A stretch of DNA of 64,000 nucleotides from Capnocytophaga sp. oral taxon 863 str. F0517 (GCF_000466425.1 NZ_KE992088.1:20884-84883); one strand, 5' to 3'; shown: positions 1 to 10,120, numbered from the stretch's first letter. Made by a program: numbers and translations. Notes: generated by a model not told the origin, from the sequence alone.

Positions 1-2205
1 TGCGGGGGCGAAACCCAAGAGGTGGAGGTCATCGGTAGGCGTGACGAGATCAATCCTCCCACCTCGGTAGAGGTAGGTGGCCTGACCTTCCATCTGAGCT
101 ATGGTTCGGTACGTACCCCCCTGCCTTTCAAGGTAAAGTTGGACGACTTCATTGCCGACAAATACCCTGGTACCGAGCGTAGTTACTCCTCCTTCAAGAG
201 TAAAGTGACCGTCACCTCTGCTGAGGAGACCTTCAAATATGATATCTACATGAATAATATCCTCAACTATAAGGGCTATCGCTTCTTCCAAGCCAACTTC
301 TTCCCTGATGAGAAAGGAACCATTCTTTCTGTCAATCACGATTTCTGGGGTACCTTGCTCACTTACATAGGTTATACCCTCCTCTATATAGGCCTTATTG
401 CCAGCATGTTTTTCGGAAAAACACGCTTTGTCCAACTGAGTCAAAAACTCAAAAAATTATATGACAAACGCCGAGGTGCCCTCACCCTCTTGGTGCTGCT
501 CTTTTCAGTAGGTGCCTATGCCCAACATGATTCTTTTGAACTGACTCCCAAGCAGATAGATTCCCTTATTAAGGCCACTACTGTTAAGCAATCACATGCG
601 GACCGCTTTGGGCGCTTGGTGATCCAAGACGAAGATGGCCGTATGAAACCCATCAACACCTTTGCCTCCGAGCTTCTACGCAAGGTCAGCAAGGCTGACT
701 CTTTCCGTGGCCTGGATGCCAACCAGGTGTTCCTCTCCATGCTACTGAATCGTCAGCTATGGTACAATATAGATTTTTTCTATATCAAAAAGGACAACGA
801 TAGCCTACATAAGATTTTAGGCGTAGAAAAAGGCCTAAAGCGAGTACGTGCCTTGGACTTCTTGGACAAGGAGTATAACAACAAACTTAACCCCTACTTG
901 GTGGAGGCCTATTCGACCAACAACCCCAACCAATTCCAAAAGGAGTTCAAGGAAGTAGACACCAAGATGCACCTCTTAGAGCGTGCCCTTTCCGGAAGTA
1001 TGCTCCGTGTATTCCCACTCAAGGACAGTCCTAATAACAAGTGGATTTCCCCATTGGACATCTACGAGAATCCTACCTATACACAGGACACCCTCGAAGC
1101 GGGCTTTATCAAGCACGCTTTCCGCTGGTATCTCTCCTCGGTAAAGGATGCCGTCGAGACAGGAAATTACAGTGAGGCTGATAAGATCCTGACCGTACTC
1201 CAGCAGAACCAGCGCGCCGTAGGTAAGGCGGTAATTCCTTCCGAAAAACAGATAGAAGCCGAGCTACTTTACAACAAGTATGATGTCTTCAAGAGCCTCT
1301 TTAGCTGGTACTTATATGTAGGTACGATCATGTTTGTTGTACTCATCGCACGTATCTTTAAGGAGCGCAAGGCGCTGCGTATCACCACCCAGGTATGTAC
1401 CGGATTGCTCTTTTTCCTTTTTGCCTTACATACCGCTGGGCTTGCTTTCCGCTGGTATATCTCTGGCCATGCCCCTTGGAGTGATGCGTATGAGAGTATG
1501 ATTTATGTTGCCTGGGCTACCATGGGAATCGGTTTGTGTTTCGCCCGTCGCTCCCCATTGAGCCTCGCCTCCACTGCCTTTGTAACCTCCATGATTCTGA
1601 TGATTGCCCACTGGAACTGGCTTGACCCTTCCATTGGCAACCTACAGCCTGTACTGAATAGTTACTGGCTGATGCTGCATGTGGCGGTGATTGTAGGTAG
1701 CTATGGCCCTTTCACCTTGGGAATGATCTTAGGGGCTATTAACCTCTTACTGATGATTCTTACCACAGCGAAGAACCGAGAAAAAATCAAGGGCGTAGTA
1801 GATGAACTGACCATCGTCAATGAGTTAGCCCTTACCGTGGGGCTTATCATGCTCACCATTGGAAACTTCTTAGGTGCCCAATGGGCTAATGAGAGCTGGG
1901 GACGCTACTGGGGCTGGGATCCGAAGGAGACTTGGGCGCTGGTGAGTATCATGGTCTATGCCTTTGTCATTCACATGCGTATTGTTCCTTCCTTACGTGG
2001 GGTGTGGGGCTTTAACTTTGCCAGTGTGGTAGCCTTTGCCAGTATCCTGATGACCTATTTCGGGGTTAATTTCTACCTTTCAGGACTACATAGCTACGCC
2101 AGCGGAGAAAAAGTGATTACTCCAAACTTTGTCTATTATGCGGCGGTGTTTGTCCTAATTTTAGGGATTGTGTCTTTTATCAGAAGGAAAAATCTAAAGG
2201 AATAA
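1..2205 (+). CDS. Cytochrome c biogenesis ResB-CcsA fusion, 5' end outside window
   Basis: System II cytochrome c maturation protein that moves heme across the inner membrane and attaches it to apocytochromes. The frame is open from base 1, so the N-terminus lies outside the window; a GTG at 22 is only an internal codon. The first ~140 visible residues are the end of a ResB-like domain followed by a membrane segment. A second hydrophobic stretch near residue 160 and a long periplasmic part follow, then the multi-spanning CcsA domain from ~430. The tryptophan-rich heme-handling motif ESWGRYWGWDPKETW lies near residues 630-645. ResB fused to CcsA in one chain is the usual Bacteroidota form. The next gene starts four bases after the stop and is probably co-transcribed. 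Confidence 0.93.
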   Translation, partial: CGGETQEVEVIGRRDEINPPTSVEVGGLTFHLSYGSVRTPLPFKVKLDDFIADKYPGTERSYSSFKSKVTVTSAEETFKYDIYMNNILNYKGYRFFQANFFPDEKGTILSVNHDFWGTLLTYIGYTLLYIGLIASMFFGKTRFVQLSQKLKKLYDKRRGALTLLVLLFSVGAYAQHDSFELTPKQIDSLIKATTVKQSHADRFGRLVIQDEDGRMKPINTFASELLRKVSKADSFRGLDANQVFLSMLLNRQLWYNIDFFYIKKDNDSLHKILGVEKGLKRVRALDFLDKEYNNKLNPYLVEAYSTNNPNQFQKEFKEVDTKMHLLERALSGSMLRVFPLKDSPNNKWISPLDIYENPTYTQDTLEAGFIKHAFRWYLSSVKDAVETGNYSEADKILTVLQQNQRAVGKAVIPSEKQIEAELLYNKYDVFKSLFSWYLYVGTIMFVVLIARIFKERKALRITTQVCTGLLFFLFALHTAGLAFRWYISGHAPWSDAYESMIYVAWATMGIGLCFARRSPLSLASTAFVTSMILMIAHWNWLDPSIGNLQPVLNSYWLMLHVAVIVGSYGPFTLGMILGAINLLLMILTTAKNREKIKGVVDELTIVNELALTVGLIMLTIGNFLGAQWANESWGRYWGWDPKETWALVSIMVYAFVIHMRIVPSLRGVWGFNFASVVAFASILMTYFGVNFYLSGLHSYASGEKVITPNFVYYAAVFVLILGIVSFIRRKNLKE

Positions 2206-2209
2206 AAGT

Positions 2210-4072
2210 ATGAAAAAGTGGTTGCTCCTCTTGTTTATAATGCTCCCCTATTATGGCCTTTGGGCACAAGAACCCCTAACCCTCAAGGGCTATATAGATA
2301 ACGACCACTCCTACTATGGAGAGGATCAAATGATCCAAAACAGACTCTTTGTCTTGGAAAAAGCAGACATCACCCCGCCGAGGAATATCGTATTTGTGAA
2401 CCTCTCCAAGGAATCCGCCCAGCGGGTAGGACAATCCACGATCTTATTAGTGCCTGTGTTCAAGGATATTTATAATGATTTTCTCAAATGCGGAGGAGAA
2501 ATCACCTTTGACGCCATTGCTTTCCCCAACCATAAAGCACTTTATTATACCAAAAAAGCCACCTGTCTTGACTCTGACGGACAGGTGGCTACCTTTGAAT
2601 ATCAGGTAGAAACAGACGGGCTATATGAGCATATTATAAGTAAAAACCTCTTTACTGGTTCTTGGGAATACCGCGATATCCCTAAGTGGATCGCAGAATT
2701 GGACAATCGCAAAACTATCCAGCATCGCTATGAGTTAGATACCAGTGCTGGAAGCATTTATGTACAAGAAGAAACGAGTTCCATAGCCGAGCTTGCACTT
2801 CGTATCCTAAATGAGGCGCATGATACTTTTGATTTTATTCCTATAAAGAAGAACGCCAAAAAAAAGCAATGGCAAGCATGGTGGCAAAAGGTTATCCATA
2901 CCGACCTTAGCTTATGTAACGCCCCTGCGATAGTCCCCCTTACAGAGACCCCTACAAGCTACTATGAGCAACTCGAATATTTAGGAGAAATTACCAGTGA
3001 CCAAAGTCGCCTATATGCTTATGATACAGTAGCTAAAAAGCACCTTTATCTAAGCCGTTATGTTTCCATAGAAAGCGAACAATTGCCCCTAATCACCCTT
3101 GATACCGAAAGGCGTAAGTTCCTAAAACAAGCCTTAGAAATTCCTGTGAAAACCTATATCAATCATTTCTATGCCAAGAATGACACCCTCTATACTATAG
3201 ATAATCGTGTCCATTGGAAAAAATATGCTCCCGTAGCTATTACAAAAGATAGCTTAGCCTATAGAGTCGCCGAAGAAAAAACACTCCTACCTGAAGCACT
3301 AAAAGAAGCCTATATTGCAAGTGCCTTTACCACTTCTGGGTATATGTATGCGATCTATAGCAGCAGGCGATCTCGTACTGATTTTAGCCTGCTTTGTATA
3401 GACCCCACCAGTGGCAAAGTCCTCGGTAACCAATCCTTAGCCGCCTTACTCCCCTCACCTATAATAGCTATCACTACGCCTCTGCTGGGGGATGACCTTA
3501 CAGCTCGCACCTTGGAGGAACCTGTTTTTATCGTTTATACAGAAGCTCGAAAGACTTATCATCTAAAATTTCACAAAGATACTTGTATAGAGAAATATCT
3601 CTTGGAGGAAAAGGAAGATGAAGACTTTCAATTTGATAGCTTTTCCTATATAAATAATGATAATAAAAGCAGCTATATAGGTTATCAGTATGCAAGAAAG
3701 GGCTTTGATTTTTGGTGTTATGATCCAAAGAATTTTCCTAAAGGAAAGCAATTTTTCCACTGTAATGATTTTACAAGTTACTTTAGAGATACCTTTGTAT
3801 GGGCTACTTTAGGGGATAAGAGTTACCTTATTTATGTATTCCAAGATGGGCTTTCCCAAGGGATCAAAGCACAGCGATTTGACCGAAAGACCCTCAAGCC
3901 CATAGGTGCCCCCAGCTGTGTGTTCTCAGAAATAGGTATAGTCCCCTATCGTAGTTCTGGCCTATCGGATATTATGAAAATTAGTGATTTACACGCCCTT
4001 TATAGTGACAACCAATGGCATATTACCTTTTCGCTACGCGGGCAATTATACTGGTACGCTTTAGATCTCTAA
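2210..4072 (+). CDS. Exported protein of unknown function
   Basis: A 620-residue protein I do not recognise. It begins with a clear Sec signal peptide (residues 1-20, cleavage likely after YYGLWAQ) and has no cysteine at that point, so it is probably periplasmic or surface-exposed and soluble. The rest is rich in tyrosine, threonine and charged residues with many short beta-like stretches and no further membrane segment. It follows the cytochrome biogenesis gene by four bases, suggesting one transcript, but nothing in the sequence ties it to heme. The downstream carA has its own promoter-like site. Confidence 0.8.
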   Translation: MKKWLLLLFIMLPYYGLWAQEPLTLKGYIDNDHSYYGEDQMIQNRLFVLEKADITPPRNIVFVNLSKESAQRVGQSTILLVPVFKDIYNDFLKCGGEITFDAIAFPNHKALYYTKKATCLDSDGQVATFEYQVETDGLYEHIISKNLFTGSWEYRDIPKWIAELDNRKTIQHRYELDTSAGSIYVQEETSSIAELALRILNEAHDTFDFIPIKKNAKKKQWQAWWQKVIHTDLSLCNAPAIVPLTETPTSYYEQLEYLGEITSDQSRLYAYDTVAKKHLYLSRYVSIESEQLPLITLDTERRKFLKQALEIPVKTYINHFYAKNDTLYTIDNRVHWKKYAPVAITKDSLAYRVAEEKTLLPEALKEAYIASAFTTSGYMYAIYSSRRSRTDFSLLCIDPTSGKVLGNQSLAALLPSPIIAITTPLLGDDLTARTLEEPVFIVYTEARKTYHLKFHKDTCIEKYLLEEKEDEDFQFDSFSYINNDNKSSYIGYQYARKGFDFWCYDPKNFPKGKQFFHCNDFTSYFRDTFVWATLGDKSYLIYVFQDGLSQGIKAQRFDRKTLKPIGAPSCVFSEIGIVPYRSSGLSDIMKISDLHALYSDNQWHITFSLRGQLYWYALDL

Positions 4073-4129
4073 AATAGGACAGGCTATCAAAATTTAATTA
4101 AAAAACCAAGTATAGTCAGAAAAATGACG

Positions 4130-4137
4130 TATATTTG
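4130..4137 (+). promoter_or_regulatory. Promoter -7 box of carA
   Basis: TATATTTG fits the Bacteroidota -7 consensus TAnnTTTG and lies 26 bases before the carA start. I see no good TTG at the -33 position, so this may be a weak or activated promoter. Confidence 0.55.
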
Positions 4138-4163
4138 CAGCATAGAATTATGCTGATTATCCA

Positions 4164-5270
4164 ATGAAATATACACAAAAAAAACCAGCAATTGTCCTCT
4201 TGGAGGACGGCACTGTTTTCTATGGAAAAGCCGTAGGAAAAGAAGGTAGTGCTTTTGGTGAAATCTGCTTTAATACAGGGATGACTGGCTATCAGGAAAT
4301 CTTTACCGATCCCTCCTACTTCGGGCAAATCATGGTAGCAGCTACCGTTCATATAGGCAATTACGGGGCTTTCTCCGAGGAAAACGAATCCGATGGGGTG
4401 AAGATTGCAGGCCTGGTATGTCGCAACTTTAGCGAATATGGCTCCCGCCCTATCAGTGAAGAATCCTTAGGCGCTTTCCTTGAAAGACAAAACCTCTTTG
4501 TGGTGAGCGAGGTAGATACCCGTGCCTTAGTGTCCTACATACGCGATAATGGAAGTATGAATGCGGTGCTCTCCACCGAAGTGGACAACATAGAAGGACT
4601 TAAAGCCCAGCTCAAGGGGCAACCGTCCATGAAGGGCTTGGCCTTAGCCCCAGAAGTATCCACCAAGGAGGCTTATTTCGTAGGAGATGAAAACGCCCCC
4701 TATCGTGTGGCAGCTCTGGATTTGGGTATCAAGCGCAATATATTGCGCAACTTGGCGGCTCGTGGCGCTTATATCAAGGTATTCCCACATACCGCTACCT
4801 TTGAAGAACTCAGTGCTTTTGCCCCTGATGGCTTCTTCCTATCCAATGGCCCTGGTGACCCTGAACCACTAACCGAGGCTATTACACTTACTCAGCAAGT
4901 TATTGAGAGTGGCAAGCCCGTTTTTGGTATTTGCCTCGGCCACCAGCTCATTGCCCTCTCCCAAGGAGTACCTACCTATAAGATGCGCAATGGTCACAGA
5001 GGAATCAACCACCCTGTAAAGAACCTCCTTACAGGAAAGAGTGAGATTACCTCCCAAAATCATGGTTTTGCTGTTAATAAGGAATTAGCGGAGAAGAACT
5101 CGAATATAGAGATTACCCACCTACACCTCAATGACGGTACAGTAGCGGGTATTCGCCTGAAGAACCGCCCTGTATTCAGCGTACAATACCACCCTGAAGC
5201 AGCTCCAGGCCCTCATGATGCGAGCTACCTCTTTGACCAGTTCATTGAGTTAATGACAAGTAACAAGTGA
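4164..5270 (+). CDS. carA: Carbamoyl-phosphate synthase small subunit
   Basis: Glutaminase subunit of carbamoyl-phosphate synthase. It releases ammonia from glutamine and passes it to CarB for arginine and pyrimidine synthesis. The 368-residue length is normal. The N-terminal CPSase small-chain domain (about 1-150) is followed by a class I glutamine amidotransferase domain. The nucleophile is Cys257 in FGICLGHQL, the His343/Glu345 pair sits in QYHPEA, and the oxyanion region is SNGPGDP. No carB lies in the window; the next gene is convergent. The stop is followed by short GTGACAAGTGACTAA repeats and then a strong hairpin. Confidence 0.97.
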   Translation: MKYTQKKPAIVLLEDGTVFYGKAVGKEGSAFGEICFNTGMTGYQEIFTDPSYFGQIMVAATVHIGNYGAFSEENESDGVKIAGLVCRNFSEYGSRPISEESLGAFLERQNLFVVSEVDTRALVSYIRDNGSMNAVLSTEVDNIEGLKAQLKGQPSMKGLALAPEVSTKEAYFVGDENAPYRVAALDLGIKRNILRNLAARGAYIKVFPHTATFEELSAFAPDGFFLSNGPGDPEPLTEAITLTQQVIESGKPVFGICLGHQLIALSQGVPTYKMRNGHRGINHPVKNLLTGKSEITSQNHGFAVNKELAEKNSNIEITHLHLNDGTVAGIRLKNRPVFSVQYHPEAAPGPHDASYLFDQFIELMTSNK

Positions 5271-5308
5271 CTAATGACGAGTGACAAGTGACTAATAACT
5301 AACGTATA

Positions 5309-5345
5309 AAAAATATTGCCTTACGATGTGTAAGGCAATATTTTT
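5309..5345. terminator. Bidirectional terminator between carA and atpA
   Basis: A perfect 16-bp inverted repeat (5309-5324 with 5330-5345, loop gatgt) carries runs of A on the left and T on the right. It lies between convergent carA and atpA and should end both transcripts. Confidence 0.88.
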
Positions 5346-5371
5346 GTATAACATTAAAATAAATAAAATGA

Positions 5372-6955
5372 CTATTTCACTACATAATTTTGAGCTACTT
5401 CCTTAGCTACGCTTTCCAAGACAGAGGTAATCTCATCATTGATTTTTCCGGCTTTGAGCTGGGCAAGGGTATCTTGGTGGGCGGTACGAAGGTTATCCAA
5501 GTATTCTTTTTCGAACTCACGTACACGCTCTACAGGGACTTGGCGCAATAGGTTTTTAGACCCTACATAGATAATCGCTACTTGATCTTCTACCTTGTAT
5601 GGAGTATTAGAAGATTGCTTAAGGATTTCCACATTGCGTTTCCCTTTCTCAATCACGTTGCTGGTAGCCGCATCAAGGTCAGAACCGAACTTAGCAAAAG
5701 CAGCCAATTCGCGGAACTGTGCTTGGTCGAGCTTTAGGGTACCAGCTACCTTCTTCATGGACTTGATCTGAGCCGATCCTCCTACACGGGATACAGAGAT
5801 ACCCACGTTGATCGCAGGGCGCACCCCTGAGTTGAAGAGGTCAGATTCGAGGAAGATCTGTCCGTCGGTGATAGAAATCACGTTGGTTGGGATATAGGCT
5901 GAAACGTCCCCTGCTTGGGTTTCGATTACCGGTAGTGCGGTAAGGGAACCACCACCCTTTACAAGGTGTTTGATAGAATCAGGGAGGTCATTCATATTGC
6001 GGGCTACCTTATCGTCTTTGATTACCTTAGCAGCACGTTCCAAAAGGCGGGAGTGTAGGTAGAATACGTCTCCTGGATAGGCTTCACGTCCAGGTGGGCG
6101 ACGAAGTAAGAGGGATACCTCACGGTAAGCCATCGCTTGCTTGGAGAGGTCATCATAGATAATAAGTGCTGGACGACCTGTATCACGGAAGTACTCACCT
6201 ATGGCTACCCCTGCAAAAGGAGCATATACCTGCATAGGAGCCGGATCGGAGGCATTGGCCGCTACGATGGTTGTATAAGCAAGCGCTCCAGCATCCTCCA
6301 AAGTCTTAGCGATACCCGCTACTGTAGAGGCTTTCTGACCAATGGCTACATAGATACAATATACAGGATTACCTGCATCGTAGAATTCCTTTTGGTTAAG
6401 GATGGTATCGATACATACGGTAGTTTTACCGGTTTGTCGGTCACCGATAACCAACTCACGCTGACCACGTCCTATAGGAATCATGGCATCGATCGCCTTG
6501 ATACCTGTTTGTAGCGGCTCATTTACCGGCTGACGGTAGATAACCCCTGGTGCCTTACGCTCGAAAGGCATTTCGTATAGCTCGCCTAAGATAGGACCTT
6601 TGCCATCGATAGCTTCGCCTAAGGTATTGATTACACGACCTACAATCCCCTCCCCTACCTTGATAGAGGCAATGGTTTTGGTACGTTTTACGGTATCTCC
6701 TTCTTTTATTTGAGTAGAAGACCCAAGGAGTACCACCCCTACATGATCTTCTTCGAGGTTGAGCACCATTCCTTCTTGTCCTGATTCGAAATGGACAAGC
6801 TCTCCGTTTTCCACTTTGGAGAGACCGAAAATGCGAGCAATCCCATCTCCTACTTCTAATACCGTCCCTACCTCTTCTAAGGATACAGACGCATCGAAGT
6901 TTGCTAATTGTTTCTTTAGAATCGCTGAAACTTCAGCCGCCTTTATTTGTGCCAT
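5372..6955 (-). CDS. atpA: ATP synthase F1 subunit alpha
   Basis: Non-catalytic nucleotide-binding subunit of the F1 hexamer. The 527 residues show the alpha-subunit N-terminal barrel, the Walker A loop GDRQTGKTT near 170, the conserved YDDLSKQA segment, and a full C-terminal helical domain. It stands alone. No atpH precedes it and no atpG follows, although Flavobacteriaceae commonly keep atpA inside an atpBEFHAG-type cluster. It has its own well-formed promoter 80-110 bases upstream and shares a terminator with carA. The sequence looks fully functional, so the isolation is a matter of gene order. Confidence 0.97.
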   Translation of the reverse strand: MAQIKAAEVSAILKKQLANFDASVSLEEVGTVLEVGDGIARIFGLSKVENGELVHFESGQEGMVLNLEEDHVGVVLLGSSTQIKEGDTVKRTKTIASIKVGEGIVGRVINTLGEAIDGKGPILGELYEMPFERKAPGVIYRQPVNEPLQTGIKAIDAMIPIGRGQRELVIGDRQTGKTTVCIDTILNQKEFYDAGNPVYCIYVAIGQKASTVAGIAKTLEDAGALAYTTIVAANASDPAPMQVYAPFAGVAIGEYFRDTGRPALIIYDDLSKQAMAYREVSLLLRRPPGREAYPGDVFYLHSRLLERAAKVIKDDKVARNMNDLPDSIKHLVKGGGSLTALPVIETQAGDVSAYIPTNVISITDGQIFLESDLFNSGVRPAINVGISVSRVGGSAQIKSMKKVAGTLKLDQAQFRELAAFAKFGSDLDAATSNVIEKGKRNVEILKQSSNTPYKVEDQVAIIYVGSKNLLRQVPVERVREFEKEYLDNLRTAHQDTLAQLKAGKINDEITSVLESVAKEVAQNYVVK

Positions 6956-7035
6956 TATTTTGATGTATGAATATTCTTCTTTGCTTTATTTATAACTGAG
7001 TAAACCCATAGGCCATTATCCTATAAGCAACCGCG

Positions 7036-7067
7036 CAAAGATACGAAAAAAAATCAACATACCAAAA
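7036..7067 (-). promoter_or_regulatory. Promoter of atpA
   Basis: On the minus strand TTTTG (7063-7067) and TATCTTTG (7036-7043) are separated by 19 bases, the Bacteroidota -33/-7 arrangement. The start codon at 6955 leaves a leader of about 75 bases. Confidence 0.8.
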
Positions 7068-7146
7068 CAATTTTTAAATTGTTAATTGTTAATTATCACC
7101 CTGAAATTAGTCTTTGATTACTTTCCCTTCGGGGAAGGAGGATTCG

Positions 7147-9522
7147 TTACTTGTCACTATTCTGTATTTTCTTATCATACTTGGCATAGAGGAAGGAGGC
7201 TATCATGAGCAGTACCCCTAATATAACCAATACCACTACCTTGGAGAGGGTGCTTAGGTGCGCTATATCATAGAAGAATAGCTTGAGCAAGGTAAAGAGA
7301 ATCAAGCCTATACTGGCTATACGAAGATACTTCTTACTTTGGCGTATGCCCTGCACCAGCATGACAACCCCATAGAGTACCCATAAGATGCTTAGTCCCA
7401 GCTTATAATTAGCCGTTGTACTGAGCAGTTCCGACCAGTGAAGCCACTCGCTACTGGCCACCCATAGGATTACCCCACAGAGCACCAATTCTTGTGACTT
7501 TTTGTTTTTAAAACTGATAGCCTCCGATTGGAGCAACTTATAAGTCTGCCAAGACAACAAGCCGAAAGCCGAGAGGGCGATATAGCGAATGGCTACAGGC
7601 ATTAGTGTATGGGGGGTATCGCTTAAGAAAAATTCTCTGAGTTCACTTAGCAGATAAAGCCCTCCGGTGAGCATCAAAAAAATAAGTACTAAGTTGGATA
7701 TCAAGTTATAAAACATGATTTTCTCCTTTTGAACATAGCGCCTATCTATCCAGGAGAAAAGTGCCATATAGGCCATGGTATAGACCAAGAGCCACATATG
7801 TTGGAAACACTCCAAGTTATAGAGCGGCATGCTTTCAAGTGTATCCTCTCTGTAGGTAAGGTTAATCCTTATCTGCCAATAATCATATATTTCTATATAA
7901 AAAGTTGCGTATAGGATTACAAATAAGAGTATATTGATGATATAATCAAACTTTTCATTAGCTTTTTCCCTATGATGGCTATTGATATAAGAAATTCCGG
8001 CTACAATAGCGGAATAGACCACCGAATTGAGAAAGGTCATATTCAGAAAGGCCTTTACCTGCTCAGGTTCATAGCTGACTTGTTCTTCCATTTCTGCCCA
8101 GTTATCCCAAAGGCTTAGGGTCGCCAAGGGCAGCAGTACATAGGAGATAAGCTCATAGAGACGAATTTGCTTGACACGCCCGACCCAAAAGAGTCCCCCT
8201 GCCTCCATCGCCCAAAGGAAGGTCGTCCAGTTCCCTTCAAAATAGATAGGAATGGTAAGGGTAGCAAAGGATATGGAGAGGATCAGGCTAAGATATTTCA
8301 ACTGCTGCGAGGCCTTTCTACTGCGGGTATAGTAATAGATTGCAAAGTGGAAAAGCGCATTGGCCAGGGTAAACAAAGTGGGATAGCTACGAAAATCGGT
8401 AAAAACCTTCTCGAAGCTAAAAGAAAGCCCCAAGCCATAGAATAGCAAGGTATTGGAAAGCAAAATCAGAATATCTCTGGTGGAAAAAATATCTTGAGAG
8501 AACCATTTGCGCGCTATAAAGGCAAAATGGAAGATCAAGAAATAGAGACATAGGAAAGAGAAATACATCCCTTGGTCTTGCTCATGGTTCATCACATGGA
8601 GGGAGAGGTAGAGCAGCCAAGTAAAGAAATAGGCCGAATGATAGAGCCACCGCCATTGCTTGTAGAAGGAGAGGATCAGAATCCCTACATTGATAAAAGC
8701 AACATAGGTCAGCAACACCCATACATGTCCGCCTCCAGTACTAAGCAAAAAAGGCACCGCATAGCCACCAACCATCCCAATAAGGGCTATCACTTGCTGA
8801 TTGTAGCTTAAGGCAAAGCGAATGGTAGCCCCTGTGATACCCACCATCAGGGCAAAGGCTACCCCTATGGGAAACATCCCATAGAAGTCATAGGCCACAT
8901 AGGTCAGGAAATAGAAGGCAGCCATCGCCCCACTGACCAGTACCGCACTGAATTTCTCATACTTAGGCTTAAGGTAATAGCCTACGCCAAAGAGCACTCC
9001 TGCGGTGAGGTACCCCAAGAGAATACGCATAACAGGGCTAATGAGGTCGTGATCGATAGAATACTTCACTCCGATAAACATCCCTATCAAGATAATGCCT
9101 ATTCCTATCTTGTTAAAGAGATTACCCCCTATGAAGCGTTCCCAATCGGATTTCTTAGCCCACAGAGGAGGTTCTGTAGGCTTTTCCATAGCCACCACAG
9201 GAGTGGGTTTGGCCTCAGGCATGGGAGGAGCAGCCTTGGAATTTGGCATTTCAGGCTCGGGAGTAGAAGTTTCTATCTTAGGAGTAGAGATCGCTACCTT
9301 AGGAGTAGGGATTTCTACAATTCTTTCCTCTTTTTTATCTTCTATAGGAGCCACAATAGGTTCGGCGATAGGAGGGGCTATCACCTTCGGCGCCTCTGTA
9401 GCGGGAGAGAGGCGTTCCAATTGGCTTTGTATTTGTAAGACTTTTTGGTTGAGATAAGACTGATTGCGGAGGATGCCATCCAATTTATCATTCAACGAAG
9501 CCCATTGTTCGTCTGTAATCAT
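7147..9522 (-). CDS. DUF2339 polytopic membrane protein
   Basis: A 791-residue predicted inner-membrane protein of the DUF2339 family, function unknown. Residues 1-45 form a short coiled coil (DKLDGILRNQSYLNQKVLQ), and residues 45-115 are a Pro/Glu/Ala/Lys linker of near-repeats such as IPTPKV, ISTPKI and TSTPEP. The family signature WERFIGGNLFNKIGIGI begins near 127, followed by about 20 transmembrane helices to the C-terminus. The linker probably holds the coiled coil away from the membrane on the cytoplasmic side. Its stop is about 80 bases before the atpA promoter region. Confidence 0.88.
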   Translation of the reverse strand: MITDEQWASLNDKLDGILRNQSYLNQKVLQIQSQLERLSPATEAPKVIAPPIAEPIVAPIEDKKEERIVEIPTPKVAISTPKIETSTPEPEMPNSKAAPPMPEAKPTPVVAMEKPTEPPLWAKKSDWERFIGGNLFNKIGIGIILIGMFIGVKYSIDHDLISPVMRILLGYLTAGVLFGVGYYLKPKYEKFSAVLVSGAMAAFYFLTYVAYDFYGMFPIGVAFALMVGITGATIRFALSYNQQVIALIGMVGGYAVPFLLSTGGGHVWVLLTYVAFINVGILILSFYKQWRWLYHSAYFFTWLLYLSLHVMNHEQDQGMYFSFLCLYFLIFHFAFIARKWFSQDIFSTRDILILLSNTLLFYGLGLSFSFEKVFTDFRSYPTLFTLANALFHFAIYYYTRSRKASQQLKYLSLILSISFATLTIPIYFEGNWTTFLWAMEAGGLFWVGRVKQIRLYELISYVLLPLATLSLWDNWAEMEEQVSYEPEQVKAFLNMTFLNSVVYSAIVAGISYINSHHREKANEKFDYIINILLFVILYATFYIEIYDYWQIRINLTYREDTLESMPLYNLECFQHMWLLVYTMAYMALFSWIDRRYVQKEKIMFYNLISNLVLIFLMLTGGLYLLSELREFFLSDTPHTLMPVAIRYIALSAFGLLSWQTYKLLQSEAISFKNKKSQELVLCGVILWVASSEWLHWSELLSTTANYKLGLSILWVLYGVVMLVQGIRQSKKYLRIASIGLILFTLLKLFFYDIAHLSTLSKVVVLVILGVLLMIASFLYAKYDKKIQNSDK

Positions 9523-9548
9523 ACTTGCTAATTTGTCAATGAAATCAT

Positions 9549-9821
9549 TTAAGCAAATTCCAACTGAGGAGATGTCTTGGAAGTGCTCTGTGACGTATTT
9601 TCGGTCTCTTCAGCCAGTTGGAAAACAAATTCCAATTCAGGGAATATTTTACCGGTTTCTTCGTAGTATTCCCTCATCTCATCCTTACAAAGATAAAAAT
9701 CATCTATAGCCTCCTCTATAGTATTTCCATCGCCTATAAGTAAGAGATCTAATTCATTTTCATCCAAATAAACACCATAAGTACCATCTGTTCCTTTTTC
9801 TATAAATGCGGTCAATTTCAT
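9549..9821 (-). CDS. hicB: HicB-like antitoxin lacking its DNA-binding domain
   Basis: Antitoxin of a type II HicAB pair, placed directly after HicA. The 90 residues give the HicB partial RNase-H-like fold (AFIEKGTDGTYGVYLDENEL, IEEAIDDFY). The protein then ends soon after residue 70 in a short polar tail, SQSTSKTSPQLEFA. The second HicB in this window (52179-52589) has 136 residues and continues into a helix-turn-helix region. The two share the N-terminal half and the last residues (LEFA and LQFA), as if an internal piece was lost here. The protein could still neutralise HicA, but autorepression through DNA binding is probably lost. Confidence 0.82.
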   Translation of the reverse strand: MKLTAFIEKGTDGTYGVYLDENELDLLLIGDGNTIEEAIDDFYLCKDEMREYYEETGKIFPELEFVFQLAEETENTSQSTSKTSPQLEFA

Positions 9822-9856
9822 AATTCTATATTTTAATGATTACTTCTAAAACTATT

Positions 9857-10042
9857 TTATTTAAGTCCTGCTTTTTTTAAGATTCTATTGAGTGTTCCTA
9901 CTTTCACTTCTTGGCTTTCATGGCGACTTGTAGGAAAGCTATCCTCACTAATGGGGCTATACCATATAGGGTGGCCTCCACCCTGTCTAATAACATAACA
10001 ACCCGCTTCTCTTAATTTTTTATGCAGTTCTGAATATTTCAT
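9857..10042 (-). CDS. hicA: HicA mRNA interferase toxin
   Basis: Small double-stranded-RNA-binding-fold toxin that cleaves mRNA when free. The 61 residues match HicA: MKYSELHKKLREAGC, the catalytic histidine His24 in QGGGHPIWYSP, and the C-terminal GTLNRILKKAGL helix. It precedes hicB by 35 bases under one promoter. Two paralogues lie in the window: an intact one at 52601-52792 and a broken one at 15566-15664. Confidence 0.9.
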   Translation of the reverse strand: MKYSELHKKLREAGCYVIRQGGGHPIWYSPISEDSFPTSRHESQEVKVGTLNRILKKAGLK

Positions 10043-10066
10043 CTCTTATGACTTAGATAGGTGATG

Positions 10067-10097
10067 CAAAGTTACAATTTTTAATTCTTCCAAGCAA
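10067..10097 (-). promoter_or_regulatory. Promoter of the first hicAB pair
   Basis: Minus-strand TTG (10095-10097), 20 bases, TAACTTTG (10067-10074). The flank ACTTAGATAGGTGATGCAAAGTTA is closely copied before the broken hicA at 15689, showing the two loci share ancestry. Confidence 0.75.
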
Positions 10098-10120
10098 ATA
10101 TTCTCTTTTATTTTTAGAGA

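Noticed and set aside
7120..7145. Possible terminator TTCCCCGAAGGGAA after the DUF2339 gene
   Set aside because: The stem is short and no T-run follows on the minus strand, so I do not call it.
9049..9457. Two plus-strand frames opposite the DUF2339 linker with Gly/Ser/Arg-rich repeats
   Set aside because: They are antisense shadows of the Pro/Glu/Ala linker codons of the DUF2339 protein.
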